Counted from the first letter of the stretch, positions 44,453-53,404 are shown. The stretch is 64,000 nucleotides of DNA from Uruburuella suis (GCF_004341385.1 NZ_SLXE01000001.1:62001-126000); one strand, 5' to 3'. Notes: generated from the letters alone by a model not told the origin. Program-made: numbers and translations.

Positions 44453-44489
44453 TTTGTGCTCCTGAAAGGGTTGTTTGGGTGGTTTTTAA

Positions 44490-44504
44490 TTCATATTATA
44501 TGAA
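44490..44504. promoter_or_regulatory. Candidate NsrR operator upstream of norB
   Basis: TTCATAT-T-ATATGAA, a perfect 7-bp inverted repeat 38 bp before the norB start. NsrR, the NO-sensing repressor, controls norB in Neisseria; the half-site TTCAT resembles known NsrR sites. Assignment is inferred. Confidence 0.5.
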
Positions 44505-44723
44505 TGTTAAAGATTGTATCACGGCTGTTTTTCAAAAAACAAGCTTTCAGACGGCCTATGTCTTTTCCGGTTGGAATATGTGGCAAAATAGATAAATTGA
44601 TTATATTTCAGCTATTTTTTTGAAAAGAATCATTAATTTTAAAAATCAAGGCTGATTGGGTGGCAAAAAATCTAGTTACAAAGAACTACATTCCTGCTTA
44701 AAGATTCATAATTTTTGAATAAT

Positions 44724-44765
44724 TTGATGTGCATCAAAGAAGGTAAAACAGGCTTAACACATAAT
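44724..44765 (+). promoter_or_regulatory. FNR site and -10 box of aniA
   Basis: TTGAT-GTGC-ATCAA (44724-44737) is a perfect match to the FNR consensus. A CATAAT -10 box lies at 44760-44765. The spacing would put the FNR centre near -41.5 of a start at about 44772, a class II activation geometry, as known for aniA. Just upstream, AAGATTCATAATTTTTGAAT (from 44701) may be an NsrR half-site pair. Confidence 0.75.
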
Positions 44766-44843
44766 CCGTAAAAAAGCGTAAAGCGCAATTGCTACGCCTT
44801 CCTACAACAATATTTCTCCCGGCAGGGAAGAAAAGGAACCACC

Positions 44844-46337
44844 ATGAAACGCCAAACCTTAGCCGCACTGATTGCCTCCGTTTTTGCCTTGGCTGCCTGC
44901 GGCCAGAGCGCTGAAAAAGCAGAAGCGCCCGCACCGGCCGCCTCCGGCGCCAGCCAACAAGCCGCGGCTCAAGAGCCGCAGGGCGAATTGCCGGTGATTG
45001 ATGCCGTGGTAACGCACGCACCTGATGTGCCGCCGCCGATTGATCGCGACCATGCGGCCAAAGTGGTGGTGAAAATCGAGGTGTTGGAAAAAGTGATGCA
45101 GATGGCCGATGGTGTCGACTATAAATATTGGACATTCGGCGGCGATGTGCCCGGCCAATTTATCCGTGTGCGCGAGGGCGACCAAGTGGAAGTGCAATTC
45201 TCCAACCATCCCACTTCCACAGTGCCGCACAATATCGACTTTCATGCGGCCACAGGCCCCGGCGGCGGTGCTGCGGCTTCATTCACCGCGCCCGGCCACA
45301 CCTCTACATTCAGCTTCAAAGCCTTGCAGCCCGGTCTTTATATTTATCACTGCGCCACCGCGCCGGTGGGGATGCACATTGCCAACGGCATGTATGGCTT
45401 GATTTTGGTCGAGCCCAAAGGCGGCCTGCCCAAAGTGGATAAAGAATTTTATGTGGTGCAAGGCGATTTCTACACCAAAGGCGCTTATGGCGAACGCGGC
45501 CTGCAACCTTTCGACATGGAAAAAGCCATCAAAGAGCAGGCTGATTATGTGGTGTTTAACGGCCATGTCGGCGCGATTGCCGGCGACAATGCGCTCAAAG
45601 CCAATGTGGGCGAAACCGTGCGCATGTTTGTGGGCAACGGCGGCCCCAATTTGGTGTCTTCATTCCATGTGATCGGTGAGATTTTCGATAATGTGCATGT
45701 AGAAGGCGGCGATTTGGTCAATAAAAACATTCAAACCACACTGGTGCCTGCCGGCGGTGCGGTGATGGTTGATTTCAAAGTGGATGTGCCCGGCAGCTAC
45801 ACTTTGGTCGATCACTCGATTTTCCGTGCCTTCAACAAAGGTGCGCTCGGCCAATTGGTGGTGGAAGGCCCTGAAAATAAAGAAATCTTCTCCGGAAAAA
45901 TCGGCGACACGGTTTACCAGCCTGAAGGCGGCGCGATTCAAACCGTGCCTTTGAGCGCCAGCGAAGCGGCTCGTGTGGAAGCCGGCCCCGCCAAAGCGGC
46001 CAGCAAAGAAGACCAAATCAAGCTGGGCAAAGCGGTGTATGAGTCCAACTGTTTGGCCTGCCACCAAGCCAACGGCCAAGGTGTGGAAGGCGCATTCCCG
46101 CCGCTGGCCAAGTCGGATTATCTGGCGGCCGACACCAAACGCGGCATCCATGCCATCTTGCGCGGCGTGAGCGGCAAGATTACCGTTAACGGCAAGGAAT
46201 ACAGCAGCGTGATGCCGGCTGTAGCGCTCAACGACGAGCAAACCGCCAACGTGCTTACCTATATCCTCAACAGCTGGGGTAATGCCGGCGGCCAAGTTAC
46301 ACCGGCCGAGGTTGCCACCGAACGCAAAGCCAAGTAA
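44844..46337 (+). CDS. aniA: Copper nitrite reductase AniA with C-terminal cytochrome c domain
   Basis: A 497-residue outer-membrane lipoprotein (lipobox LAAC, Cys19) that reduces nitrite to NO. Type 1 copper ligands His129, Cys170, His178, Met183 and type 2 ligands His134, His169, His324 all lie at a constant offset of 35 from those of gonococcal AniA, and an Asp-His catalytic pair is expected. Beyond residue ~380 the protein continues into a cytochrome c domain with CLACH (403-407) and a distal Met in the VMPAVAL segment. Pathogenic Neisseria AniA ends before this. The fusion probably lets electrons enter directly from the respiratory chain. FNR-dependent promoter upstream. Confidence 0.94.
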   Translation: MKRQTLAALIASVFALAACGQSAEKAEAPAPAASGASQQAAAQEPQGELPVIDAVVTHAPDVPPPIDRDHAAKVVVKIEVLEKVMQMADGVDYKYWTFGGDVPGQFIRVREGDQVEVQFSNHPTSTVPHNIDFHAATGPGGGAAASFTAPGHTSTFSFKALQPGLYIYHCATAPVGMHIANGMYGLILVEPKGGLPKVDKEFYVVQGDFYTKGAYGERGLQPFDMEKAIKEQADYVVFNGHVGAIAGDNALKANVGETVRMFVGNGGPNLVSSFHVIGEIFDNVHVEGGDLVNKNIQTTLVPAGGAVMVDFKVDVPGSYTLVDHSIFRAFNKGALGQLVVEGPENKEIFSGKIGDTVYQPEGGAIQTVPLSASEAARVEAGPAKAASKEDQIKLGKAVYESNCLACHQANGQGVEGAFPPLAKSDYLAADTKRGIHAILRGVSGKITVNGKEYSSVMPAVALNDEQTANVLTYILNSWGNAGGQVTPAEVATERKAK

Positions 46338-46344
46338 AAGCACA

Positions 46345-46376
46345 GAGGCCGTCTGAAAGGTTTCAGACGGCCTTTA
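46345..46376 (+). terminator. DUS-pair terminator after aniA
   Basis: AGAGGCCGTCTGAAA and inverted TTTCAGACGGCCTTTAA, 10 bp after the aniA stop codon. Confidence 0.8.
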
Positions 46377-46469
46377 AAACAAAAAAACGGCAACAGAATG
46401 CTTTTTATACGGCTTTTGCAAAAAGGCCGTCTGAAAAACATTTTGATGATAAAGATAAAGACACCCGCC

Positions 46470-47222
46470 ATGAACACAGCCAAACTGCTCTCCCTCAGCC
46501 TGTTGATGCTCTGCGGCTCGGCCTTTGCCGCCGATATGGCCAAAATCAGCGGCGGCAGCTATCGGCCGCTCTATCTGAAAAAAGACACGCCCATGATCGC
46601 CGTGGCCGCGTTTGAATTGGATAAAACGCCGGTAACCAACCGCGAATTTGCCCAATTTGTGCAGAAAAATCCGCAATGGCAGCGCGGCAAAATCAGCAGC
46701 AAGCAGGCCGACGGCCACTATTTACAGCAATGGGTGAAAAGCGGCCAAAGCTTTGCACCCAAAGCCGGTGATGCCGATAAACCGGTCACCAACGTATCGT
46801 GGTTTGCCGCCAACGCCTATTGCGCCGCACAAGGCAAACGCCTGCCCACCATCGACCAATGGGAATATGCCGGCCAGGCTTCGGCCACCCGCAAAAACGG
46901 CACCACCGAGCCCGGCTACAGCCGCACCATTTTGGATTGGTATGCCGACAGCAGCCAGCAAGGCTTGCGCGAAGTGGGCAAAAGCCGCGCCAATTATTGG
47001 GGTGTGCACGACATGCACGGCCTGATTTGGGAATGGACAGAAGACTTCAACAGCAGCCTTTTGAGCTCCGGCAGCGCGGATGCCAATATGTTTTGCAGCG
47101 GTGCGGCCATCGGCACCGCCGACCCGAGCGATTATGCCGCCTTTTTGCGCTACGGTTTGCGCACCAGCCTGCAAGCCAAATTCTCATTGCACAACCTGGG
47201 TTTCAGGTGTGCCAAAGCATAG
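46470..47222 (+). CDS. nirV: NirV-like protein, formylglycine-generating-enzyme fold
   Basis: A 250-residue exported protein with a signal peptide (about 1-20, ending AFA-ADM). The FGE/SUMF1 domain follows with ISGGSYRPLYL, ELDKTPVTNREFAQFV, PVTNVSWFAANAYCAAQGKRLPTIDQWEYAG, NYWGVHDMHGLIWEWTEDF and a C-terminal LGFRCAK. NirV proteins are regularly encoded beside copper nitrite reductases; the exact role, perhaps maturation, is not established. ATG 46470 gives the clear signal sequence. A DUS terminator separates it from aniA, so it may have its own promoter. Confidence 0.82.
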   Translation: MNTAKLLSLSLLMLCGSAFAADMAKISGGSYRPLYLKKDTPMIAVAAFELDKTPVTNREFAQFVQKNPQWQRGKISSKQADGHYLQQWVKSGQSFAPKAGDADKPVTNVSWFAANAYCAAQGKRLPTIDQWEYAGQASATRKNGTTEPGYSRTILDWYADSSQQGLREVGKSRANYWGVHDMHGLIWEWTEDFNSSLLSSGSADANMFCSGAAIGTADPSDYAAFLRYGLRTSLQAKFSLHNLGFRCAKA

Positions 47223-47262
47223 ATTGCTTCCTCCTGCATGAGCCAGTCTCAGCAAGCAGCTT

Positions 47263-47297
47263 CGGCGATACGCTTAAACGTATCGCCGCTTTTTTTG
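47263..47297 (+). terminator. Intrinsic terminator after nirV
   Basis: CGGCGATACG-CTTAAA-CGTATCGCCG, a perfect 10-bp stem followed by a run of seven T's. It is unusual in this window because it contains no DUS. Confidence 0.88.
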
Positions 47298-47327
47298 TGT
47301 TTGGACAATATTTTGCAAGCATTCAAA

Positions 47328-47475
47328 TATAGTGGAATCAAAGAAAAACCGACGCAAAACAATAAACCTCAAACCGTGCGCAGGGTGTGGCGCAGCCACG
47401 CACACGGTTTAAACGGCTTTGGCGTGCAGGGTTTGCTGTATGCGGCTGTATCAGTTTTGCATTCATTCCACTATA
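47328..47475. mobile_element. 148-bp MITE with TATAGTGGAAT ends
   Basis: TATAGTGGAAT ... ATTCCACTATA ends match the element at 25447-25596. The interior is different: a palindrome around AACCGTGCGCAGGGTGTGGCGCAGCC/GCACACGGTTT. So the ends are shared while the cargo differs, as with Correia-type elements. Confidence 0.65.
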
Positions 47476-47506
47476 AATAAGGCATTGCATGATGAATCAT
47501 ATGCAA

Positions 47507-47538
47507 AGGCCGTCTGAAACCTTTCAGACGGCCTGCTC
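47507..47538. terminator. DUS-pair hairpin
   Basis: AAAGGCCGTCTGAAACC and inverted TTTCAGACGGCC upstream of the autotransporter gene. The remainder up to 47749 holds no gene; the autotransporter promoter must lie here. Confidence 0.5.
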
Positions 47539-47749
47539 AACCTTTACATTATCCGTGCAAACAGCCAAGAAATTGCATCGGGTAACACCATCCGCCGTTT
47601 TGACTTGCCGCAGCTTCAACCCATTTTTCAAAAACATAGAAACATTTCATCAGCATTCTCTGATTGTCAAATCCTGTAAAGCCCGTTAGTATCACCTCAC
47701 CGCCAACAAGCGGCCATAAATAAAACAAACACCCACAAAGGAAGAAAAC

Positions 47750-49780
47750 ATGAAACGCAAACTCACCGCCGCCCTGATTGCGGCTCTGCCGGCGCTTGCC
47801 TTGGGGCAAAACGTGGTCGTGTTCGGCGACAGCCTCAGCGACACCGGCCAGCCCGGCTGGGCGCTCAAAGCCAGCTACCTCGATGCCAACGGCCAAATGC
47901 ACAAGCTCTACGACGAGCATGTGGCCGCCGCGCTCGGCAGCAGCCTCACCGCTTCGGGCAGCGGCGGCAGCAATTATGCCTACAGCGGCGGCGTGGTGCT
48001 GGGCAGCAACAGCGCGCTCACCGCCGCGCAGCCTAACCTCGCCCTGCAACAGCAAATTGCGAATTACACCGCCCAAGGCGTGCGCCCTGAAAGCCTGCAT
48101 ATTTTATGGGGCGGCGGCAACGATATGGCCGCCATTCTCGAGCGCGCCCAAAGTGCTGCCTCGCCCACCGCATCGGTGAGCGCCGACACCGCCGCCGCCG
48201 CTGCCGAAAGCGCCCGCCAATGGCAAACGTTGCGCAGCGCCGGCGTGGATTTGGCGGTGATACCCAACGTGCCCAATGTGGTCTACACGCCCACGCTGTT
48301 TCAAAGCTTCGGCCAAGCCGCCGCGCAAGGTTTCGGCGCACAAGTGGAGCAGGTTGCGCCGAATATGGGCAGCGCCGCCACCGCCGCTTTTAATCAGGCT
48401 TTTCAAGCGGCTTCAGCCGCGCTGGCGCAAACCGAGCAACAATCGCTGGCCGATTTCAACAGCGCCCGCGCCACCGTGCTGGCCAACACCGCCGCCGCAA
48501 TCTACAGCAGCCCGCTCGGCCAAGCGTTGAGCGCCGCCGGCATCAGCGAAGCGGCGTTTAACGCCAATCTGCAAACGCAATACCAAAGCTTTGCCGCCAG
48601 CGCCACCAGCGCCACCACCTTGCTCAACAGCCAAACCACCGCCGCGCTCAATCAAGTGGGCGGCAACATCGTGCGCATCGACACCGACCGCCTCTTTGCC
48701 GATATGCTCGCCAGCCCCGAGCGCTACGGCTTGGCCAACACCACCGCCCCGGCTTGCAGCGGCAGCACCGCACAAAGCCTGTGCCGGCCTGCCGATGCCG
48801 CGCAGGCCGACAGCCGCCTGTTTGCCGACGGCTTCCACCCCGGCCCCGCCGCACACCAAATTATGGCCGACTACATCATCAACACCCTGCAAGCGCCGCA
48901 AGACATGGCAGCTCTGCGCCGCAGCGTCATGGAGCAAAGCCGCAACGTGCAAGACTTTGTGCGCGAAGAGAGCAACCGCCAACGCAGCAACCCGCAAGCG
49001 CCGCACACGCTCGATGCCATCGCCGCCTACCAGCGCCACAGCGGCGACGGCCACAGCATTCATGCCGGTGCCAAAGCGCAATTTAATGAAAACTGGCAGG
49101 CAGGTGCCGTGTTCAGCCGCAGCGAAAACGAACAAAGCAGCGGCCGCACCGACATCGAGGGCAAAACCAACAGCCTCAGCGGCTTTATCCGCTACGATCA
49201 ACCGCGCTGGTGGCTGGGCGGCTTGGTGCAGATTAACGACAGCGATTACACCACCCGCCGCCATTTCAACCTCGGCCAAGCTGCATTAACCCAAAGCGGC
49301 GACACCAGTGGCAACAGCCGCGCCGGCGGCCTCTTTGGTGGCTACGATGTGTGGCAGAGCAACAGCACGCGCCTATCTGCCTTGGCCGACCTCACCCTCA
49401 CCAAAGGCAAAATCAACGGCTTTGCCGAGCAGGGCAGCGATGCCGCCCGCATGCAGTTTGGCAAGCAAAACCTGCATTCGCTGCAAAGTGGGCTGGGCTT
49501 TGAAGTGCGCCACCAAAGCGGCAGCTGGCAGCCTTTTGCCAACCTGCGCTGGGTGAAAGAATGGAAAAAAGACGATCAGGGCATCAGCGCAGGCTTGGGC
49601 GGCAGCCACTTTTATTCCGCCACGCCCGAGCAAGACCGCAGCTGGCTGGGCGCGCTCGCCGGCGTGCAATGGCAGCCGCAAGGCAGCCCGCTGCACGCTT
49701 TTGCCGCCGCCAGCCGAGATTTCGGCCACCGCAACCAAAGCCACACCGGCCTGCAAATCGGCATAGGCGCACGCTTTTAA
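47750..49780 (+). CDS. GDSL-esterase autotransporter
   Basis: A 676-residue type V secreted protein. A signal peptide (about 1-19) is followed by an SGNH/GDSL esterase passenger with FGDSLSDTG (nucleophile Ser28), GGGNDM (block III Asn) and a C-terminal DGFHPG (Asp-His, near residue 364). A helical Ala/Gln-rich insertion lies at about 210-290. An autotransporter beta-barrel (about 405-676) ends in Phe. It resembles EstA/ApeE-type autotransporters that keep the esterase on the cell surface. Substrate is unknown. Single-gene unit with RBS AAGGAAG. Confidence 0.9.
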   Translation: MKRKLTAALIAALPALALGQNVVVFGDSLSDTGQPGWALKASYLDANGQMHKLYDEHVAAALGSSLTASGSGGSNYAYSGGVVLGSNSALTAAQPNLALQQQIANYTAQGVRPESLHILWGGGNDMAAILERAQSAASPTASVSADTAAAAAESARQWQTLRSAGVDLAVIPNVPNVVYTPTLFQSFGQAAAQGFGAQVEQVAPNMGSAATAAFNQAFQAASAALAQTEQQSLADFNSARATVLANTAAAIYSSPLGQALSAAGISEAAFNANLQTQYQSFAASATSATTLLNSQTTAALNQVGGNIVRIDTDRLFADMLASPERYGLANTTAPACSGSTAQSLCRPADAAQADSRLFADGFHPGPAAHQIMADYIINTLQAPQDMAALRRSVMEQSRNVQDFVREESNRQRSNPQAPHTLDAIAAYQRHSGDGHSIHAGAKAQFNENWQAGAVFSRSENEQSSGRTDIEGKTNSLSGFIRYDQPRWWLGGLVQINDSDYTTRRHFNLGQAALTQSGDTSGNSRAGGLFGGYDVWQSNSTRLSALADLTLTKGKINGFAEQGSDAARMQFGKQNLHSLQSGLGFEVRHQSGSWQPFANLRWVKEWKKDDQGISAGLGGSHFYSATPEQDRSWLGALAGVQWQPQGSPLHAFAAASRDFGHRNQSHTGLQIGIGARF

Positions 49781-49799
49781 ACAAATATTGGTGGTTTAA

Positions 49800-50150
49800 G
49801 CAGCGATGCCGTCTGAAACTTTTCAGACGGCATCGTTTTGTTTTTCACATTCAAATAAACGTAGCTACAATTAGCTTTGTGAAAGCAAAGCGTAATCGTA
49901 CGCATGACACACCAATGCCGTCTGAAACTTTTTTCAGACGGCCTCGCTTCATTTCCCACATACAAATAAACGTTGGCACGATTAGCCTGTAGGTCGGATT
50001 CTCGAATCCGACACTTGTTCGCAGAACAAGGCACGCACATCGCTTTGGCCGTTGGCCAAACTACGCGGATGCTGCTGCTGAACTGCTTTATTTGTAAGGT
50101 TATTTTTTAGAATTGGTATGACACACCAATGCCGTCTGAAACCGTTTTGA
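49800..50150. repeat. Repeat cluster: composite AT-DUS units (inverted) and GTAGGTCGGATT repeat
   Basis: AT-DUS hairpin (49805-49835), then ATTCAAATAAACGTAGCTACAATTAGCTTTGTG...CGTAATCGTACGCATGACACACC (palindrome 49860-49902), a second hairpin (49916-49945), and a partial third unit. The GTAGGTCGGATT repeat follows (49989-50066) and fragments of the ATACCAAT repeat (around 50097-50120). It shows that the composite unit can stand in tandem. No gene. Confidence 0.6.
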
Positions 50151-50157
50151 ATGGGTA

Positions 50158-50721
50158 TTAATTCGCCTCCGGGCTGATTTTATTCAAACGCGCCTGCAAG
50201 CGCTCGATGTCGTCGCGCAGGCGCTCCACTTCGGCGGTCCAGGCATCGAATTCTTCGCGGCTGATCACCGGCGCTTCGGGCTCGCGGGCAAAGTCGCCCC
50301 ATTGTGCCATCAGGCTTTGGCCGATCTGCTTGAGCGTGCCGCCCACTTGCGCCGCGCGCCGGTTGATGCCGCCGGCTGCGGCATCGCCAAACAGGCGGCT
50401 GATGTCGTCGTTGGCATAATAGCGCAGGCTGCCCATCAGTGGCAGCAGCGCCAAGGCCAGCTCGGTGTCGCCATCGAGCGCCACATCGCCCACGCCGGGG
50501 GTTTGCCCTTGCAGCACTTTTTGCAGCGCCGATTGGTGAAACGTGATTTCGGCATCGGCTTCACGATCGCTTTCTTCCAAAAAGCCCTCGGCGTTGAAGC
50601 GGCCGTGCAGGACAAGGCCGGCGGCATTGATGCGCAACACAATGCCGTTGTAGCCGGCCAGCGCGGCTTGGGTTTCGCGGTTTTGCTGAATCAAATGGTT
50701 GATAATCGCTAAGGCAAACAT
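50158..50721 (-). CDS. ubiJ: Ubiquinone biosynthesis accessory factor UbiJ
   Basis: A 187-residue protein with an SCP2 lipid-binding domain (about 10-110, GLVLHGRFNAEGFLEES, ITFHQSALQKVLQG) and a C-terminal coiled-coil (about 150-185, AEVERLRDDIERLQARL). With UbiK it forms the lipid-binding part of the soluble Ubi metabolon that presents hydrophobic intermediates to the ubiquinone enzymes. Length is close to E. coli UbiJ (about 200). A related hydroxylase gene lies at 60689-61834. Confidence 0.85.
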   Translation of the reverse strand: MFALAIINHLIQQNRETQAALAGYNGIVLRINAAGLVLHGRFNAEGFLEESDREADAEITFHQSALQKVLQGQTPGVGDVALDGDTELALALLPLMGSLRYYANDDISRLFGDAAAGGINRRAAQVGGTLKQIGQSLMAQWGDFAREPEAPVISREEFDAWTAEVERLRDDIERLQARLNKISPEAN

Positions 50722-50753
50722 GGTGTTCTCGCTTGGCAGGCCGCCAAAAGTGT

Positions 50754-51536
50754 TCAGACGGCCTGCGGAATAAAATCGTTATAAAGGCTGGCCACAATTT
50801 TGCCGCCGCGCGTGTCGGCCATATCGAAATCGGCTTCAGGCAGGCCGAGCTTGGCGGCTTCGGCGCGGTAAAATTCGTGTTTGGGCGGGTGCGCGGGCGA
50901 CACGATATTGCGGATGCGCACGCCCGCCGGATGCGCGGCAGCATGGAGCAGGGCGGCCACGGCGCTTTCTTGGTGCAGCATATTCACCGGCTGCTGTGCG
51001 CCGCCGATACGGCTTTTTTTGAGCAGGCTGGTGAGCGGGTGGCGGCTGGCGGAATAAAGGCCGCCCAGGCGCAAAATGTCGATGTGTGCGATGCCGCTGT
51101 TTAAAAAAAGCTGCTCGGCGGCCAGCACTTTTTCGGCAGACGCGGTGTGCGGATTGAGCGTGCTGGCTTCGTTGCACAAGCGCGCTTCATCGCCATACAC
51201 GCTGATGCTGCTGCCATAAATAATGTGTTGCACGCCAAAGGTTTGAGCCAAGCTCAGCCAATTTTGCAGCACCATCGCATAATCGGCCACGGCAGAGGGC
51301 GGCAGCAGGCAAAACCACAAGGGCTTATCGGCCCAATCTTGCCAACGTGCCGCGTCAAAAGCCTGCGCGGCATTCAAATCGTGCGCGCTGAGGCTGACTT
51401 CGGGCGGCAGATTGATGTCGTCGGAAGTGAGGTGGCGTTTGATGGCGGCCACGCGGCGGCCTTGCTGGTAGAGCTTTTCGGCCAAAGGGCGGCCGAGATA
51501 GCCCAGCCCCAACACCGCTGCATCGGGCGCGCCCAT
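50754..51536 (-). CDS. NAD(P)-dependent epimerase/dehydratase-like protein
   Basis: A 260-residue Rossmann-fold protein starting AAVLGLGYLGRPLAEKLYQQGRRV, with IIYGSSISVYGD and a C-terminal region like that of YeeZ-type epimerases. The usual YxxxK is replaced by a less standard sequence (ASAEKVLAAEQLF), so catalysis is uncertain. The start at 51536 is one base after the stop of the preceding LOG-family gene. The gene's own stop codon TGA lies inside a DUS (GCCGTCTGA). It is co-transcribed with the LOG gene and possibly ubiJ. Confidence 0.75.
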   Translation of the reverse strand: MGAPDAAVLGLGYLGRPLAEKLYQQGRRVAAIKRHLTSDDINLPPEVSLSAHDLNAAQAFDAARWQDWADKPLWFCLLPPSAVADYAMVLQNWLSLAQTFGVQHIIYGSSISVYGDEARLCNEASTLNPHTASAEKVLAAEQLFLNSGIAHIDILRLGGLYSASRHPLTSLLKKSRIGGAQQPVNMLHQESAVAALLHAAAHPAGVRIRNIVSPAHPPKHEFYRAEAAKLGLPEADFDMADTRGGKIVASLYNDFIPQAV

Positions 51537-51537
51537 T

Positions 51538-52140
51538 TCAGACGGCCTCGCTCTGCCAGGCGGGCGCCACCCATTTTGCGGCTTCCACAAAACGGTAGTC
51601 GGCCATTTTTTGCAACAGCGCGGCCGGATGATCCGCCACACACAGCAGGCTCATATTGGCCTGCGGCATAAAGCCCTCATCGGCGGTTTGCTGCATCATC
51701 GCCAACAGGCCGTCGAAAAAGCCGCCGATATTGAGCACGCCCACGGGCTTGGCATGCAGGCGCAGTTGCGCTTGCGACACTACTTCAAACAATTCTTCGT
51801 AAGTGCCCAGACCGCCGGGCAGGGCGATGAAGGCATCGGCCAATTCGATCATTTTGTTTTTGCGCTCGGTCATGTCGGCAGTTTCGATTAATTGGCTCAA
51901 GCCCAAATGCGCCACTTCTTTTTCGCGCAAAAAAGTGGGTATCACGCCGATTACTTGGCCGCCTTCGGCCAGCGCCGCATCGGCCACCGTGCCCATCAGG
52001 CCGATTTTGCCGCCGCCATACACCAGCGTGCTGCCACGCTCGGCAATGGCTTTGCCCATGGCTTGGGCGGCTTCGAAATAAGCGGGTTTGTTGCCCAGAT
52101 TGGAGCCGCAATACACTACGATATGGTTCATTTTATTCAT
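51538..52140 (-). CDS. LOG family protein (TIGR00730)
   Basis: A 200-residue lysine-decarboxylase-like Rossmann protein with the LOG signatures PGGLGTYEELFE and GGGKIGLMG. Family members hydrolyse nucleoside 5'-monophosphates to base and ribose phosphate (cytokinin-activating LOG in plants, PpnN-like in bacteria). The last codons and the stop (EAV-TGA) are formed by a DUS, and the next gene begins one base later. It is not a lysine decarboxylase despite old annotations. Confidence 0.9.
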   Translation of the reverse strand: MNKMNHIVVYCGSNLGNKPAYFEAAQAMGKAIAERGSTLVYGGGKIGLMGTVADAALAEGGQVIGVIPTFLREKEVAHLGLSQLIETADMTERKNKMIELADAFIALPGGLGTYEELFEVVSQAQLRLHAKPVGVLNIGGFFDGLLAMMQQTADEGFMPQANMSLLCVADHPAALLQKMADYRFVEAAKWVAPAWQSEAV

Positions 52141-52164
52141 GTTTTCTCTGATTTTCTTTTATTT

Positions 52165-52206
52165 GGTTTTCAGACGGCCTGAATGTTGGCAGGCCGTCTG
52201 AAAGCT
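52165..52206. terminator. DUS hairpin between pheA and the LOG gene
   Basis: TTTCAGACGGCCTGAATGTTGGCAGGCCGTCTGAAA: two DUS in outward inverted order with a short loop, just after the pheA stop codon. Confidence 0.6.
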
Positions 52207-52210
52207 TGTT

Positions 52211-53293
52211 TTACAACACCGCCTGCGGGTAAGCGCCGACCACTTTCACAAACGATGCGCGTTCGCCCAATTCGGCCAGCGCCTGCTGCACTTTGGCATC
52301 GTTGCGGTGGCCTTCGATGTCGATAAAAAACAGATAATCCCACAAGCCCGAGCGGCTGGGGCGGCTTTCGAATTTGGTCATCGAAATGCCCAGCTCGGTA
52401 AAGGGCTTGAGCAGGGCGTTTACCGCGCCGGCTTTGTTGGGGGTGGAAATCACCAGCGAGGTTTTGTCGCGGCCGGTGGGCGCGGTGTCTTGATGGCCGA
52501 GCACGAGAAAGCGGGTGGTGTTGTTGGGCTCGTCTTCAATATTTTCGGCCACTTTCACCAATTGATAAATTTCGGCGGCGCTCTGGCCGGCAATCGCCGC
52601 CACGCCGGCTTCGCCACTCTGAGCCGCCAGCCGCGCGGCTTCGGCATTGCTCGACACGGAAATGCACACCGCATCGGGCAGGTGGCGGCTCAGCCAGTCG
52701 TGGCATTGCGCCAGCGCCTGCGCATGGGCATAAACCTTGCTGATGCCGGCCATTTGGGCATGGTCTTTGCGCAATAAATGATGGTGGATGCGCAGCACCA
52801 CTTCTCCGCACGCCTGCAAGGGCGACACCGACAATAAATCCAGCGTGCGCCCCACGCTGCCCTCGGTGGAATTTTCCACCGGCGCCACCACATAATCGGC
52901 GCGGCGCGCTTCCACCATGCGGAAGCATTCGTCGATGGTGGTGCAGGCCTGCGTGTGGGCGGCGTGGCCGAAATGCTTGACGGCCGCCTGCTGGGTGAAG
53001 GTGCCGGCCGGGCCCAGATAGGCGATGGTGAGCGGGCGCTCCACCGCCAAGCATTCGCTCATGATTTCGCGAAACAGCCGCGCCACCGCCTCGCCCGGCA
53101 AAGGGCCGGTGTTGAGGCTTTGAATACGCCGCAACACTTCGGCCTCGCGCTCGGGGCGATACACCACGCCCGTGCCTTTCAATTCACCAATGGCGCGCGC
53201 ATGCCCGGCCCGCTCGTTGAGCAAGCGCAAAACAGCGGCATCGATTTCGTCAATGGCATTGCGGTGCGGCAAAAGCGGATCATGGGCAGACAT
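52211..53293 (-). CDS. pheA: Bifunctional chorismate mutase/prephenate dehydratase PheA
   Basis: A 360-residue P-protein. It has an AroQ chorismate mutase domain (about 8-90, RNAIDEIDAAVLRLLNERAGHARAIGELK), a prephenate dehydratase domain (about 93-275, YLGPAGTFTQQAAVKHFG, VVAPVENSTEGSVGRTLD, and the TRFLVLG motif with catalytic Thr) and a C-terminal ACT domain (about 285-355, KTSLVISTPNKAGAVNALLKPF and ESRPS, the phenylalanine-sensing site). It converts chorismate to phenylpyruvate and is feedback-inhibited by phenylalanine. Single gene. Confidence 0.96.
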   Translation of the reverse strand: MSAHDPLLPHRNAIDEIDAAVLRLLNERAGHARAIGELKGTGVVYRPEREAEVLRRIQSLNTGPLPGEAVARLFREIMSECLAVERPLTIAYLGPAGTFTQQAAVKHFGHAAHTQACTTIDECFRMVEARRADYVVAPVENSTEGSVGRTLDLLSVSPLQACGEVVLRIHHHLLRKDHAQMAGISKVYAHAQALAQCHDWLSRHLPDAVCISVSSNAEAARLAAQSGEAGVAAIAGQSAAEIYQLVKVAENIEDEPNNTTRFLVLGHQDTAPTGRDKTSLVISTPNKAGAVNALLKPFTELGISMTKFESRPSRSGLWDYLFFIDIEGHRNDAKVQQALAELGERASFVKVVGAYPQAVL

Positions 53294-53361
53294 GGCATTC
53301 TTTCTGTGAAAACGGTGAAAAAGGGGTGGAAAAAGCAGGCGTTATTCTAGCATTAAAGAAA

Positions 53362-53400
53362 ATGGCCGTCTGAAAATATGCGCTTTCAGACGGCCTGACA
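53362..53400. terminator. DUS-pair hairpin downstream of the MFS gene
   Basis: GGCCGTCTGAAAATATGCGCTTTCAGACGGCC immediately past the stop of the leftward MFS exporter gene. Confidence 0.7.
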
Positions 53401-53404
53401 CAGA

